Assembly: GCA_018673925.1 (NCBI GenBank)
Contig: JABHBL010000096.1
Coordinates: 148,071-212,070 of the forward strand
Source: Fidelibacterota bacterium
GTDB lineage: Bacteria > Fidelibacterota > UBA8477 > JABMPR01
Direction of reading: 5' to 3'
Length of the DNA: 64,000 nt
Of the stretch, positions 37,650 to 45,131 are shown in pieces. Each line of letters begins with the position of its first letter. Position 1 is the stretch's first letter. Below the pieces are notes generated by a model. The model worked only from the letters and a program-made list of their open reading frames with translations. It was not told the origin of the DNA and ran no database searches. Both the position numbers and the translations under genes were made by a program.

Positions 37650-37783
37650 GGCCCACTCTATTATAATCTACCTTGTGCCTATAGCATATCCCTTGATTAA
37701 GTAGTCACTCGCTTTACCTTCATTTACAACGAATCAATAGTGGGTCGGGAATTACCGATGCAATAAAGTAGGAATACAACCAA

Positions 37784-38329
37784 ATGGACAAAAAACATCA
37801 TGCTGAGTTGCTTGAAACACTAGAAGATCGATTCGCAAAAAATATGGTGCGTCACCCCCAAATCAATTGGAGCACCGTCCTGAAAAAAGTGGAGGTCTCT
37901 CCTGAAAAACTCCGGGCACTTTCTGAAATGGAACAGAGCGGTGGCGAACCGGATGTGATTGCTTATGATGAAGAATCTGGTGAATTTACCTTCTGTGATT
38001 GTTCCCCTGAAAGTCCCTTGGGCCGTCGCAGTCTTTGTTACGACCGTCAGGCTCTTGATTCGCGAAAGAAGCATAAACCGATTGGGAGTGCTATAGAAAT
38101 GGCTACCAGTATGGGGGTTGAAATTCTCACTGAGGAGCAGTTTCGGGAGTTACAAGCAGTGGGAGAATTCGACAGGAAAACATCGAGTTGGGTGAAAACC
38201 CCAAGCGAGATAAGAGCTCTTGGTGGCGCACTCTTTTGTGATCGTCGCTATGACCAGGTCTTTGTTTATCACAATGGTGCTGAATCGTATTACGCTGCCA
38301 GGGGTTTTCGTGGTTTGCTCAAAGTGTAA
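37784..38329 (+). CDS. DUF4256 domain-containing protein
   Basis: 181 residues, all family-like: RFAKNMVRHP near the N-terminus, EMEQSGGEPDVIAYDEESGEF, FCDCSPESPLGRRSLCYDRQAL and, at the end, ALFCDRRYDQVFVYHNGAESYYAARGF are the signature blocks of DUF4256. No member has a clear biochemical role known to me. No signal peptide or membrane segment; cytoplasmic. The conserved Cys (FCDCS, SLCYD, FCDRR) are noteworthy and may bind metal or take part in redox chemistry. Stands alone, 134 nt after the CCA enzyme gene. Confidence 0.85.
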   Translation: MDKKHHAELLETLEDRFAKNMVRHPQINWSTVLKKVEVSPEKLRALSEMEQSGGEPDVIAYDEESGEFTFCDCSPESPLGRRSLCYDRQALDSRKKHKPIGSAIEMATSMGVEILTEEQFRELQAVGEFDRKTSSWVKTPSEIRALGGALFCDRRYDQVFVYHNGAESYYAARGFRGLLKV

Positions 38330-38373
38330 CCTGGACATAAGCCATAGCAGGGGTAAGAGAGAAAAGGGTTAGG

Positions 38374-39111
38374 ATGCAAAAATTAAAATATCTGGTAATC
38401 TGTCTTCTGATGATTCATGTCCCCAAAACATATGGCTGAGGCGTTCCCTTACCGGGCGGTCCGCCCCCACAATGCAGTGAATCAGGCCATCATGATGATC
38501 AGGCTCAGAATAGCCCATTAACACTGGGTATTGGTCTGGGTTCATTACACTCAACGCTCCGTTTTAGTGGTAGTGATGAGGTTAAAATTAAGATGAATAC
38601 TGCATCCCTTTCTGCGGCATGGAGGCTCAATGATAATTGGTCCCTTCGTGGAGGATTGGGTTTAATCAGAGATGGAAAACTAACTCCCACAGGACAAACT
38701 ACTCAACATGTACAACCGGGTGGCTTACTCGGGGTAGGGATTGAATACTTATGGCAGCGGGGTGAGGGCTATAAGCCTTACATAGATTTCTCAATCTTTA
38801 TGAGTGCTTCATCAGCCCGGGTAGAGCATCCCACTACCCGTGGAACAACAAGCTATTTCTCTTCTGATCTACGATTGGGAGGACGAGCTAGTTGGATAAT
38901 AAAAGATTCACTTTTTCCGTATCTAACCGCTAGAGTGTTTGGCGGTCCAGTTAGCTGGGAACTAGAAGGAACCGACGTAATTGGCACAGATATTCATCAC
39001 TATCAGATCGCCCTAGGCACAGCAATTCAACTTGGCCAGACCGGGTTGTTTGCGGAGTGGGCAGGTCTTGGAGAAAAGGCATTGAGTATTGGAGTCAGTT
39101 ACACCCGATAA
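38374..39111 (+). pseudogene. Outer-membrane beta-barrel protein gene interrupted by an in-frame TGA
   Basis: An ATG at 38374, preceded by GGGTTAGG, starts a signal peptide (MQKLKYLVICLLMIHVP), but codon 22 (38437-38439) is TGA. The same frame then runs open for 223 codons to TAA at 39109-39111 with barrel-like sequence (LTLGIGLGSLHSTLRF; WSLRGGLGLIRDG; LFAEWAGLGEKALSIGVSY). The first ATG after the stop is at 38593, inside barrel sequence and without a signal peptide, so a genuine start there is unlikely. A GGGCG-GTC-CGCCC hairpin starts 14 nt after the TGA. The simplest reading is a recent nonsense mutation or sequence error; readthrough or selenocysteine insertion is less likely. Confidence 0.65.
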
Positions 39112-39195
39112 TTCAATTAGAGTTGTTGAAACATTGAGATGTGAACGACGTTCTACTCTGGACAGATATTTCAGAACACGTTAATTGAAGGATGC

Positions 39196-39732
39196 ATGTA
39201 TATGCCGTTCGATTTACAACCCTTATTAACTGGGGAAAAACTGAGTCTCAGACCCCTTAAAGCCGATGACTTCGATGATCTATTCACCGTCGCTTCAGAC
39301 CCCTTGATTTGGGAACAGCATCCTGCGTCCACTCGCCACACCAAGCCTGTCTTTAAAGCGTTATTCAAGGAGTCCATGGATTCCGGTGGTGCAATGATTG
39401 TCCATGATACCCGGAGCCAACAGGCAATCGGTTCATCTCGCTTTCATGGCTACACTGAGGAACGAAGTGAGATTGAGATCGGCTGGACTTTTTTGGCTCG
39501 GTCCTACTGGGGTGGACGCTTTAATGCCGAGATGAAACAACTCATGCTTGAACACGCATTCCAGTATGTGAACAGTGTTGTCTTTCTTGTAGGTCCTCAA
39601 AATATTCGTTCACAAAGAGCAATGGAAAAAATCGGTGGTGTGCGAGACGGCTCCAGAGTCGATGGTAGTGACCAGGAGAGTATCGTCTATAAGATTACGG
39701 TGGAAACCTTCAGATCAGGCAGCTTTAGCTAG
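39196..39732 (+). CDS. GNAT-family N-acetyltransferase (RimJ/RimL-like)
   Basis: 178 residues. It opens with LSLRPLKADDFDDLF as RimJ/RimL-type acetyltransferases do, has an IEIGWTFLARSYWGGRFNAEM block (motif A region with the acetyl-CoA loop, here SYWGGRFN rather than the usual Q/RxxGxG/A) and NIRSQRAMEKIGGVRDG (motif B, typical NxxSxRxxEKxG). Probably acetylates an amine or protein N-terminus using acetyl-CoA in the cytoplasm. GAAGGA lies 5 nt before the ATG at 39196. Substrate unknown. Confidence 0.85.
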   Translation: MYMPFDLQPLLTGEKLSLRPLKADDFDDLFTVASDPLIWEQHPASTRHTKPVFKALFKESMDSGGAMIVHDTRSQQAIGSSRFHGYTEERSEIEIGWTFLARSYWGGRFNAEMKQLMLEHAFQYVNSVVFLVGPQNIRSQRAMEKIGGVRDGSRVDGSDQESIVYKITVETFRSGSFS

Positions 39733-39772
39733 AATCACTTGTGAATAGATCAACGAAATAAACGAGGGAAAT

Positions 39773-40099
39773 ATGCAGAAAATATTGGCTTCTCACGCTC
39801 CAGCTCTACAGAGTCTTCAGCTAAAAATTGAACAAGAATTTAGGATTCCATCTGACAAGATTAAGCCTGTAAATTTTTCAATTTCAGATGGTGATGTCAT
39901 GACATTCCAGCTTTCCTTTCAATATCCCTACCCCGGTGGCCAGGAAGAAATATTGTTGGGTTTCGAAATAAGAGGGAATTCGCCGGACACCTTGTATTTT
40001 GAGACACTTAACGGCCTGAAAGGGTATGAAGCATCCAATGAGTATCATGGCCTGGAAAACGAAATTGTCAAATACATCTCAATCAAAATAGACGAATAA
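39773..40099 (+). CDS. Hypothetical protein
   Basis: 108 residues, no signal peptide or membrane segment and no family I recognise. It is a compact alpha/beta sequence: a helical N-terminus (ASHAPALQSLQLKIEQEF), then strands (MTFQLSFQYPYPGG; EILLGFEIRG) and a final helix. ATG at 39773 is preceded by ACGAGGGAA, a good ribosome site. It follows the GNAT gene by 40 nt and precedes a DoxX-like membrane protein by 24 nt, so the three may be one transcript. Confidence 0.55.
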   Translation: MQKILASHAPALQSLQLKIEQEFRIPSDKIKPVNFSISDGDVMTFQLSFQYPYPGGQEEILLGFEIRGNSPDTLYFETLNGLKGYEASNEYHGLENEIVKYISIKIDE

Positions 40100-40123
40100 A
40101 TTTCAGATTTTAAGGATCGAAAA

Positions 40124-40576
40124 ATGACTTTTGACGAAATAGACAGCAAGATTTCAACCTTTATGGAACGCTGGGGTATACTGGCAGTACGTATTTCATT
40201 TGGAATCATTTTTATCTGGTTTGGAATTCTAAAACCACTTGGTATTTCCTCAGCCGAATCGCTGGTTCTTGCCACCGTTCCCTGGCTACCAGTTTTCGAA
40301 GGTGAAACCTGGGTTACCATCATTGGCTGGTGGGAGGTTTTGATTGGAGTAGCCTTTCTTTTTAAGCGAACCATACGCATTGCTATTGGTCTTCTTGCAC
40401 TACAGATGGTAGGCACCTTTTTGCCCCTGGTAATGCTTCCAGAAATCACTTTTCAATCAGGTTATTTTCCATATGGACCCACCATGGAAGGCCAATATAT
40501 CATCAAAAATCTAATGATTATTTCTGCAGCATTGGTGGTGGGTGGAACTGTTCGTCGGCAAAACAAGATTATCTGA
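40124..40576 (+). CDS. DoxX-like integral membrane protein
   Basis: 150 residues with four predicted membrane helices: about 20-40 (RISFGIIFIWFGILKPLG), 65-82 (TIIGWWEVLIGVAFLF), 85-105 and 125-142. The FIWFGxLKPLG motif after the first helix and GWWEVLIG in the second match the DoxX/DUF417 group, which also includes YkgB. Members have been linked to redox and oxidative stress, but this one has no known partner. ATAAGGATCGAAAA before the ATG is a moderate ribosome site. Confidence 0.65.
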   Translation: MTFDEIDSKISTFMERWGILAVRISFGIIFIWFGILKPLGISSAESLVLATVPWLPVFEGETWVTIIGWWEVLIGVAFLFKRTIRIAIGLLALQMVGTFLPLVMLPEITFQSGYFPYGPTMEGQYIIKNLMIISAALVVGGTVRRQNKII

Positions 40577-40630
40577 CGGCGGCCTCACTACCAGTGGTAG
40601 ATATTTCTCTCTGACCTTCAGAACCCCACA

Positions 40631-40660
40631 TTGATTAATAATGGATAATCCTTTTATAAA
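40631..40660 (+). promoter_or_regulatory. Possible sigma-70-type promoter for the penicillin acylase gene
   Basis: TTGATT (40631-40636), an 18-nt spacer and TATAAA (40655-40660) form a fair -35/-10 pair about 40 nt before the acylase ATG. A small hairpin CTACC-AGT-GGTAG just upstream (about 40588-40600) could end the DoxX transcript. Confidence 0.4.
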
Positions 40661-40699
40661 AGGTAGATTTCCAGCATAACAAATTCAGGAGATCGGGAC

Positions 40700-43123
40700 A
40701 TGAAAAAGCTATGGATAGCACTGGTTATCATTGTGGTATTAGTGCTGGTTGTATTTGCGTGGTTAAAATTTTCATATTTAAAGGGACCACTTGCTGTCCA
40801 CGAGGGTGAATTAAACCTGCCACAACTATCTGCCCCGGTCACTGTTTATACTGATGAGTATGGTGTGCCCCATGTCTACGCAGAGAATGAAGAGGACCTG
40901 TTTTTTGCAGCCGGTTATATCCAGGCTTCTGAAAGACTCTATAAAATGGATGTCATTGCGCGTGCCGTGGAAGGTCGTCTTTCTGAAGCCTTTGGACCCG
41001 ATCTCATCGACGATGACAAGTATCTACGGGTTTGGGGTTTCCATCGTATTGCTAAAAATGGTGTCAAAAATATGTCCGCCGAGACCCGCAACATCCTTGA
41101 AAGAGGACTGGAAGGGATCAATGCCTATATCGATGAACACGAAGATGATCTCCCTGTAGAATTCAAAATTGCAGGTCATAAACCCATCCGTTGGACCTTG
41201 GAACATGTCATTGGCTATGCTCGTCTCATGGGACACGATCTATGTTTGGCCTGGATGCCAGAAGTCATATTTGGTGGGGTTCTTGACAAACTGGGTGATG
41301 AACTAGCACGAGAACTCTACCCTGTTTATCCTGATACCAAACCTTACATCGTGCCTCAAACACCCAAAAACTTTAGTGTTGTGGCCGAATCCATGTTCCG
41401 TAGTGAGAAAAGGATCCGAGAAATTACTGGCGCCACAGGATCGCATATTGGAAGCAATAGCTGGGTTCTGGGTGGGGATATGACACAAAGTGGTCAATCC
41501 ATCCTGGCCAACGATCCCCATCTTGCCTTTTCCCAACCTCCCGTTTGGTTTGAGATGCATCTGGTTGGTGGACGCTTCGATGTAGCTGGAGTTACCCTCG
41601 CTGGTGTTCCAGTTGTTATTCTGGGGCAGAATCAGCACTACGCCTGGGGCTTTACCAACGTCATGGTGGATGATACCGACTTCTATGTTGAGGTCACAGA
41701 TGATGCCCATCCCGATCAATATTTTTATGATGGTGAATGGCGAGATATGGTCATACACGAAGAGATCATTAATGTAAAAGGTGAAGAACCTGTTTTACAT
41801 ATCGTCAGGGAAACCCGTCACGGACCAATAATAAATGATGTTCACGCAGTATTAAAGGCCAACGAATCAGCGCCTGTAGCCATGTCTTGGGTGGGGAATT
41901 ATTTGACCAATGAGGTCGATGCGTTTATCGGGCTAAATACAGCCACCAGCTGGGATGAGTTTTCGACTGCCGTGGAAAAATTCTGGATACCTGGGCAAAA
42001 CATGATTTATGCCGATCTGGAGGGAAATATTGGCTGGAGACCTGCCGTTGCACTTCCCTTGAGAGCACCTGGAACTGGACTGGTTCCACTCCCCGGGGAT
42101 GATCCCAAATGGGATTGGCAAGGATTTGTACCTTTCGATGAAATGCCATACCAGTACAACCCGGACCAGGGCTATATCGCCACTGCCAACAATAAAACTA
42201 TTGGTGATGAATTTCCATATTACATCAGTGCCTACTGGGAGCCACCTGCCCGGGCAAATCGTATCAACGAAATGTTAAACGTCACAGATAAGAAGTACAC
42301 AGTTGAGGATATGCAGGATATTCAGAATGATTTTCTATCTGATCATGCCAGGGATTTGACACCACTATTTTTGGATCTGCTGAGTGAAAGTAAATTCAGC
42401 AATCCCAATGCCACTGCAGCTGTGGAATCATTAAAAGACTGGGATTATATCATGGAAAAGAACTCACTCCAGGCTGCTGTCTTTAATGTGCTCTGGGTGA
42501 AATTTGCCTACAATCTCTATGGTGATGAAATGGATATGATCGGGCCAGAGTTCAAGGATGGTTTCTTCAAGCTGGCCAACATTGCCATCCGCAATGCCAT
42601 TTATCTCCTGGAAGAAATCCCCACCTCAGCCTGGTTCGATGATGTATCAACTGAGGATATTACTGAAAAGCCCACTGATATCCTGGAACGATCCGTTGCA
42701 GAAGCCGTGGCAGATCTAGAAAAGCGCTTTGGTCCGAATACAGAGGATTGGAATTGGTCCGAAATGCACACACTCACCCACAAACATCCGCTGGCTCAAG
42801 TAAAAGTTCTGGATTGGATGTTGGGTTTGAATGTAGGACCCTTTCCGGCTGCAGGTTCTGGCACCACAGTCAACAACATGGAATATCGTATGTATAATCC
42901 ATATGATGTCGTCCTGGGACCATCAGTTCGTCACATCTATGATTTTGCTGATTTTGATAAGGGTGGTCTCAGCGTCTTACCCACAGGACAATCAGGCAAT
43001 CCACGCTCGCCCCATTATGCCGATCAGGCCGACATGTATAATAAGGGTCAGTACAGGGTGTTTCCCATCAATGAGGAAACGATTAAAAATGCAGGTTATA
43101 AAAAATTAATGATGGTTCCATAG
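40700..43123 (+). CDS. Penicillin-acylase-family Ntn hydrolase
   Basis: 807 residues. One membrane segment or uncleaved signal (LWIALVIIVVLVLVVFAW) at the N-terminus. The alpha chain carries the family's DEYGVPHVYA opening. The self-cleavage site is G251/S252 in IGSNSWVLGG; S252 becomes the N-terminal nucleophile of the beta chain. The beta chain has NDPHLAFSQPPVWFE, VPVVILGQNQHYAWGFTN and a conserved-type ATANNKTIG. The family hydrolyses amides such as penicillins or acyl-homoserine lactones. It is membrane-linked and likely periplasmic. Quorum-signal or cell-wall amide substrates are guesses. ATG at 40700 follows CAGGAG. Confidence 0.88.
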   Translation: MKKLWIALVIIVVLVLVVFAWLKFSYLKGPLAVHEGELNLPQLSAPVTVYTDEYGVPHVYAENEEDLFFAAGYIQASERLYKMDVIARAVEGRLSEAFGPDLIDDDKYLRVWGFHRIAKNGVKNMSAETRNILERGLEGINAYIDEHEDDLPVEFKIAGHKPIRWTLEHVIGYARLMGHDLCLAWMPEVIFGGVLDKLGDELARELYPVYPDTKPYIVPQTPKNFSVVAESMFRSEKRIREITGATGSHIGSNSWVLGGDMTQSGQSILANDPHLAFSQPPVWFEMHLVGGRFDVAGVTLAGVPVVILGQNQHYAWGFTNVMVDDTDFYVEVTDDAHPDQYFYDGEWRDMVIHEEIINVKGEEPVLHIVRETRHGPIINDVHAVLKANESAPVAMSWVGNYLTNEVDAFIGLNTATSWDEFSTAVEKFWIPGQNMIYADLEGNIGWRPAVALPLRAPGTGLVPLPGDDPKWDWQGFVPFDEMPYQYNPDQGYIATANNKTIGDEFPYYISAYWEPPARANRINEMLNVTDKKYTVEDMQDIQNDFLSDHARDLTPLFLDLLSESKFSNPNATAAVESLKDWDYIMEKNSLQAAVFNVLWVKFAYNLYGDEMDMIGPEFKDGFFKLANIAIRNAIYLLEEIPTSAWFDDVSTEDITEKPTDILERSVAEAVADLEKRFGPNTEDWNWSEMHTLTHKHPLAQVKVLDWMLGLNVGPFPAAGSGTTVNNMEYRMYNPYDVVLGPSVRHIYDFADFDKGGLSVLPTGQSGNPRSPHYADQADMYNKGQYRVFPINEETIKNAGYKKLMMVP

Positions 43124-43136
43124 GTTGAGATATTCA

Positions 43137-43164
43137 CCAGGTGGGGATTCGAATCCCCACCTGG
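43137..43164. repeat. 28-bp perfect palindrome, copy 1
   Basis: CCAGGTGGGGATTC and GAATCCCCACCTGG are exact reverse complements, giving a perfect 28-bp palindrome 13 nt after the acylase stop. The centre is GATTCGAATC. Copy 2 at 61784-61811 has the same design with two compensated changes in each arm. No U-run follows, so it is not a classical terminator. Confidence 0.85.
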
Positions 43165-43227
43165 ATTAATACACTCCCGCCTGATTCCCGATCTTGTGAT
43201 GTATAGAATCCACAGTAATTTGCCCTC

Positions 43228-44073
43228 ATGATTATCTATTTACTCTCAGTTCTGGTTTTGGCCATTCTGCTTTACCATTTCTTTATCTGGAAACCCCTGG
43301 ATACATCAGTTCTGTACAAGAATCAGCCCTACCTATTATTCGGCCACCGTGGATCTCCTACTCAGGAACCTGAGAATACCATTACTTCCTTCCAGCGTGC
43401 TTTGGCCGATGGGTGTAATGCCATCGAACTTGATGTTCATAGGACCCGAGATGGTCATTTGGTCGTTTTTCATGATGACACAGTGGAAAGAACAAGTAAT
43501 GGAACTGGACGCGTCGCAGAGCATACGTTAGCTGAACTTAAATCTCTCAATGTGGCCAAAGAGTGGGAGGGGAGAGAAGAGCGAATCCCGCTGCTTCAGG
43601 AGGTTGTTGATGCCCTGCCGGATACCACCATATTCAATTTTGAGATCAAGAATTTTTCCTTCTTTTCTGAGCAGCGCACTGAATTAGAGTTGGTCAGATT
43701 TATCCGTGAAAATAAGATACGGGACAGAGTTATTCTCTCATCCTTCAATCCACTGAATATCTGGCGAGTAAAGATGTCTGATCCTAGGATATTCACAGCT
43801 TTACTCTGGTTTAACCCCAGCATTTTGTCTCTTAGACATCCACTGGGCGTCCATCTTTCCCACCCCGATCTCTTTCACCCCTTCGAGGAAAATGTGAATT
43901 GGGGTGTCAAGTTCTGGTCAAGAGTAAAAAAAATTCCTATGCACGTCTGGGTTGTGAATGACGAGGAGAGAATGAGATCATTTGCTCAAGATCCCATGAT
44001 CAAGGGTGTCATGTCAGATGATACGAAACTCTTGATGGATACCATAGGCCACAAAATCCGTTCAGGGGAATAG
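43228..44073 (+). CDS. Glycerophosphodiester phosphodiesterase-family protein
   Basis: 281 residues. One N-terminal membrane segment (IIYLLSVLVLAILLYHFF). The GDPD TIM-barrel catalytic set is complete: FGHRGSP (HR), EPENT, AIELDVHRTRDG (E and D metal ligands), VFHDDTVERTSNGTG (general acid/base H). FEIKNF and ALLWFN follow on later strands. Such enzymes hydrolyse glycerophosphodiesters, giving sn-glycerol-3-phosphate and an alcohol; the membrane anchor suggests envelope phospholipid turnover. ATG at 43228 lies 64 nt after the palindrome. Confidence 0.88.
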   Translation: MIIYLLSVLVLAILLYHFFIWKPLDTSVLYKNQPYLLFGHRGSPTQEPENTITSFQRALADGCNAIELDVHRTRDGHLVVFHDDTVERTSNGTGRVAEHTLAELKSLNVAKEWEGREERIPLLQEVVDALPDTTIFNFEIKNFSFFSEQRTELELVRFIRENKIRDRVILSSFNPLNIWRVKMSDPRIFTALLWFNPSILSLRHPLGVHLSHPDLFHPFEENVNWGVKFWSRVKKIPMHVWVVNDEERMRSFAQDPMIKGVMSDDTKLLMDTIGHKIRSGE

Positions 44074-44078
44074 ATATA

Positions 44079-45131
44079 ATTAACCTGATCCGGCATATTG
44101 GTATCGTCACTTTAATCCTGGTGGCTATTGGGATTCCGAATGGCTTTTCAGCTGATAGATTTAAGATTCCACCCCTAGAAGATTTTATCTCAGATACTCT
44201 TCAAATTGTCATCCCCCAGGATTCCAGTATAAATCCTGAAAACAGCCCAATAAAAGTCATGGATTCAAGGGATCTGGATGAAACTATCATCGGGATACGT
44301 CAAACTAAAAAATTGAAATATATCCCAGTTGATCAATACCTGGATCTGGATCAACCCCTGGCAGACATTTTTCAGTCACAGTTTGTCAAGGATTCCCTTG
44401 ATCTCTCAGGAACCCTTCATCTTTCTAAACTCATTTTATGGACTGACAACTCCAGTGTCTTACAAAAAGGGCTTTGCCTAAGTGCTTATACCACTTTTCA
44501 TGACAGCTTAGATCAACCCGTGAGTGATTGGATTTGGGAATTGCGAGTCAAGCGCGAGAAGAAAGAGGCGGACACGCTCTATCTTGGGCGTGTTGTGCAG
44601 AAATTTGCCAGGGAACAAGCGCGAGTGCTTTCTGAAACGGATTTCAATCCAGATTTTTATCCCCACCTTTTTCGTCGTCAACTTCTGACCTGGTCAGAAT
44701 TCATCTACTTTGAAGACGGGTTTGCCATTAATGCTCATTTCAGGCTGGATTTTCCAGCTGATCAGGAATCAAAGTGGCGGCGTGGTTCACCTGGTTTGTT
44801 TTATCGTCGATCGGATATTCATGAGTCCATTGCCATAGGGGGAAAGGATCAGCAGTGGTTCCAGCGACTTTCACCTCGGTGGATCACACAGGTATCAGGG
44901 ACCTACCGCTTTGGCTTCAATAATTTCGAGCGCGGACATTTTGACCATCTGGAATACTACAATGTATTCTATGTGAATGTATCAGCTCAGGCAGCTTTGG
45001 AATACCGCCCGGTGTATCACAAGGGAGTATTTGGCGGATTTGGTGTTTACGCTGGATACAACATTCTACCAGATGTCGTTCCGCAAACTGAAATGGGCTT
45101 ATTGTTGAGAGTCGGGTTGCTACTACCGTGA
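44079..45131 (+). CDS. Putative outer-membrane protein; start codon appears non-canonical
   Basis: From a conventional GTG at 44121 the protein would have 336 residues and lose most of its signal peptide. The frame is open upstream to 44022 and encodes INLIRHIGIVTLILVAIGIPNGFSA, a good signal peptide, but contains no ATG, GTG or TTG before 44121. An ATT at 44079, nine nt after AGGGGA, is the likeliest start. The body is strand-like: WSEFIYFEDGFAINAHFRLDF, then YRFGFNNFERGHFD and a C-terminal MGLLLRVGLLLP. It probably forms an outer-membrane or periplasmic partner of the TonB receptor whose start overlaps its stop (GTGA). Family not recognised. Confidence 0.65.
   Translation: MNLIRHIGIVTLILVAIGIPNGFSADRFKIPPLEDFISDTLQIVIPQDSSINPENSPIKVMDSRDLDETIIGIRQTKKLKYIPVDQYLDLDQPLADIFQSQFVKDSLDLSGTLHLSKLILWTDNSSVLQKGLCLSAYTTFHDSLDQPVSDWIWELRVKREKKEADTLYLGRVVQKFAREQARVLSETDFNPDFYPHLFRRQLLTWSEFIYFEDGFAINAHFRLDFPADQESKWRRGSPGLFYRRSDIHESIAIGGKDQQWFQRLSPRWITQVSGTYRFGFNNFERGHFDHLEYYNVFYVNVSAQAALEYRPVYHKGVFGGFGVYAGYNILPDVVPQTEMGLLLRVGLLLP

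Noticed and set aside
38437-38466. Possible selenocysteine codon with a SECIS-like hairpin
   Set aside because: The hairpin is short, the position in a signal-peptide/mature junction is unlike known selenoproteins, and no Sec machinery is visible; kept only as a side hypothesis.
43137-43164. GATTCGAATCC resembles a tRNA T-loop, suggesting a tRNA gene
   Set aside because: No acceptor stem, D-arm or anticodon arm can be drawn around it; the second copy has the same isolated palindrome.
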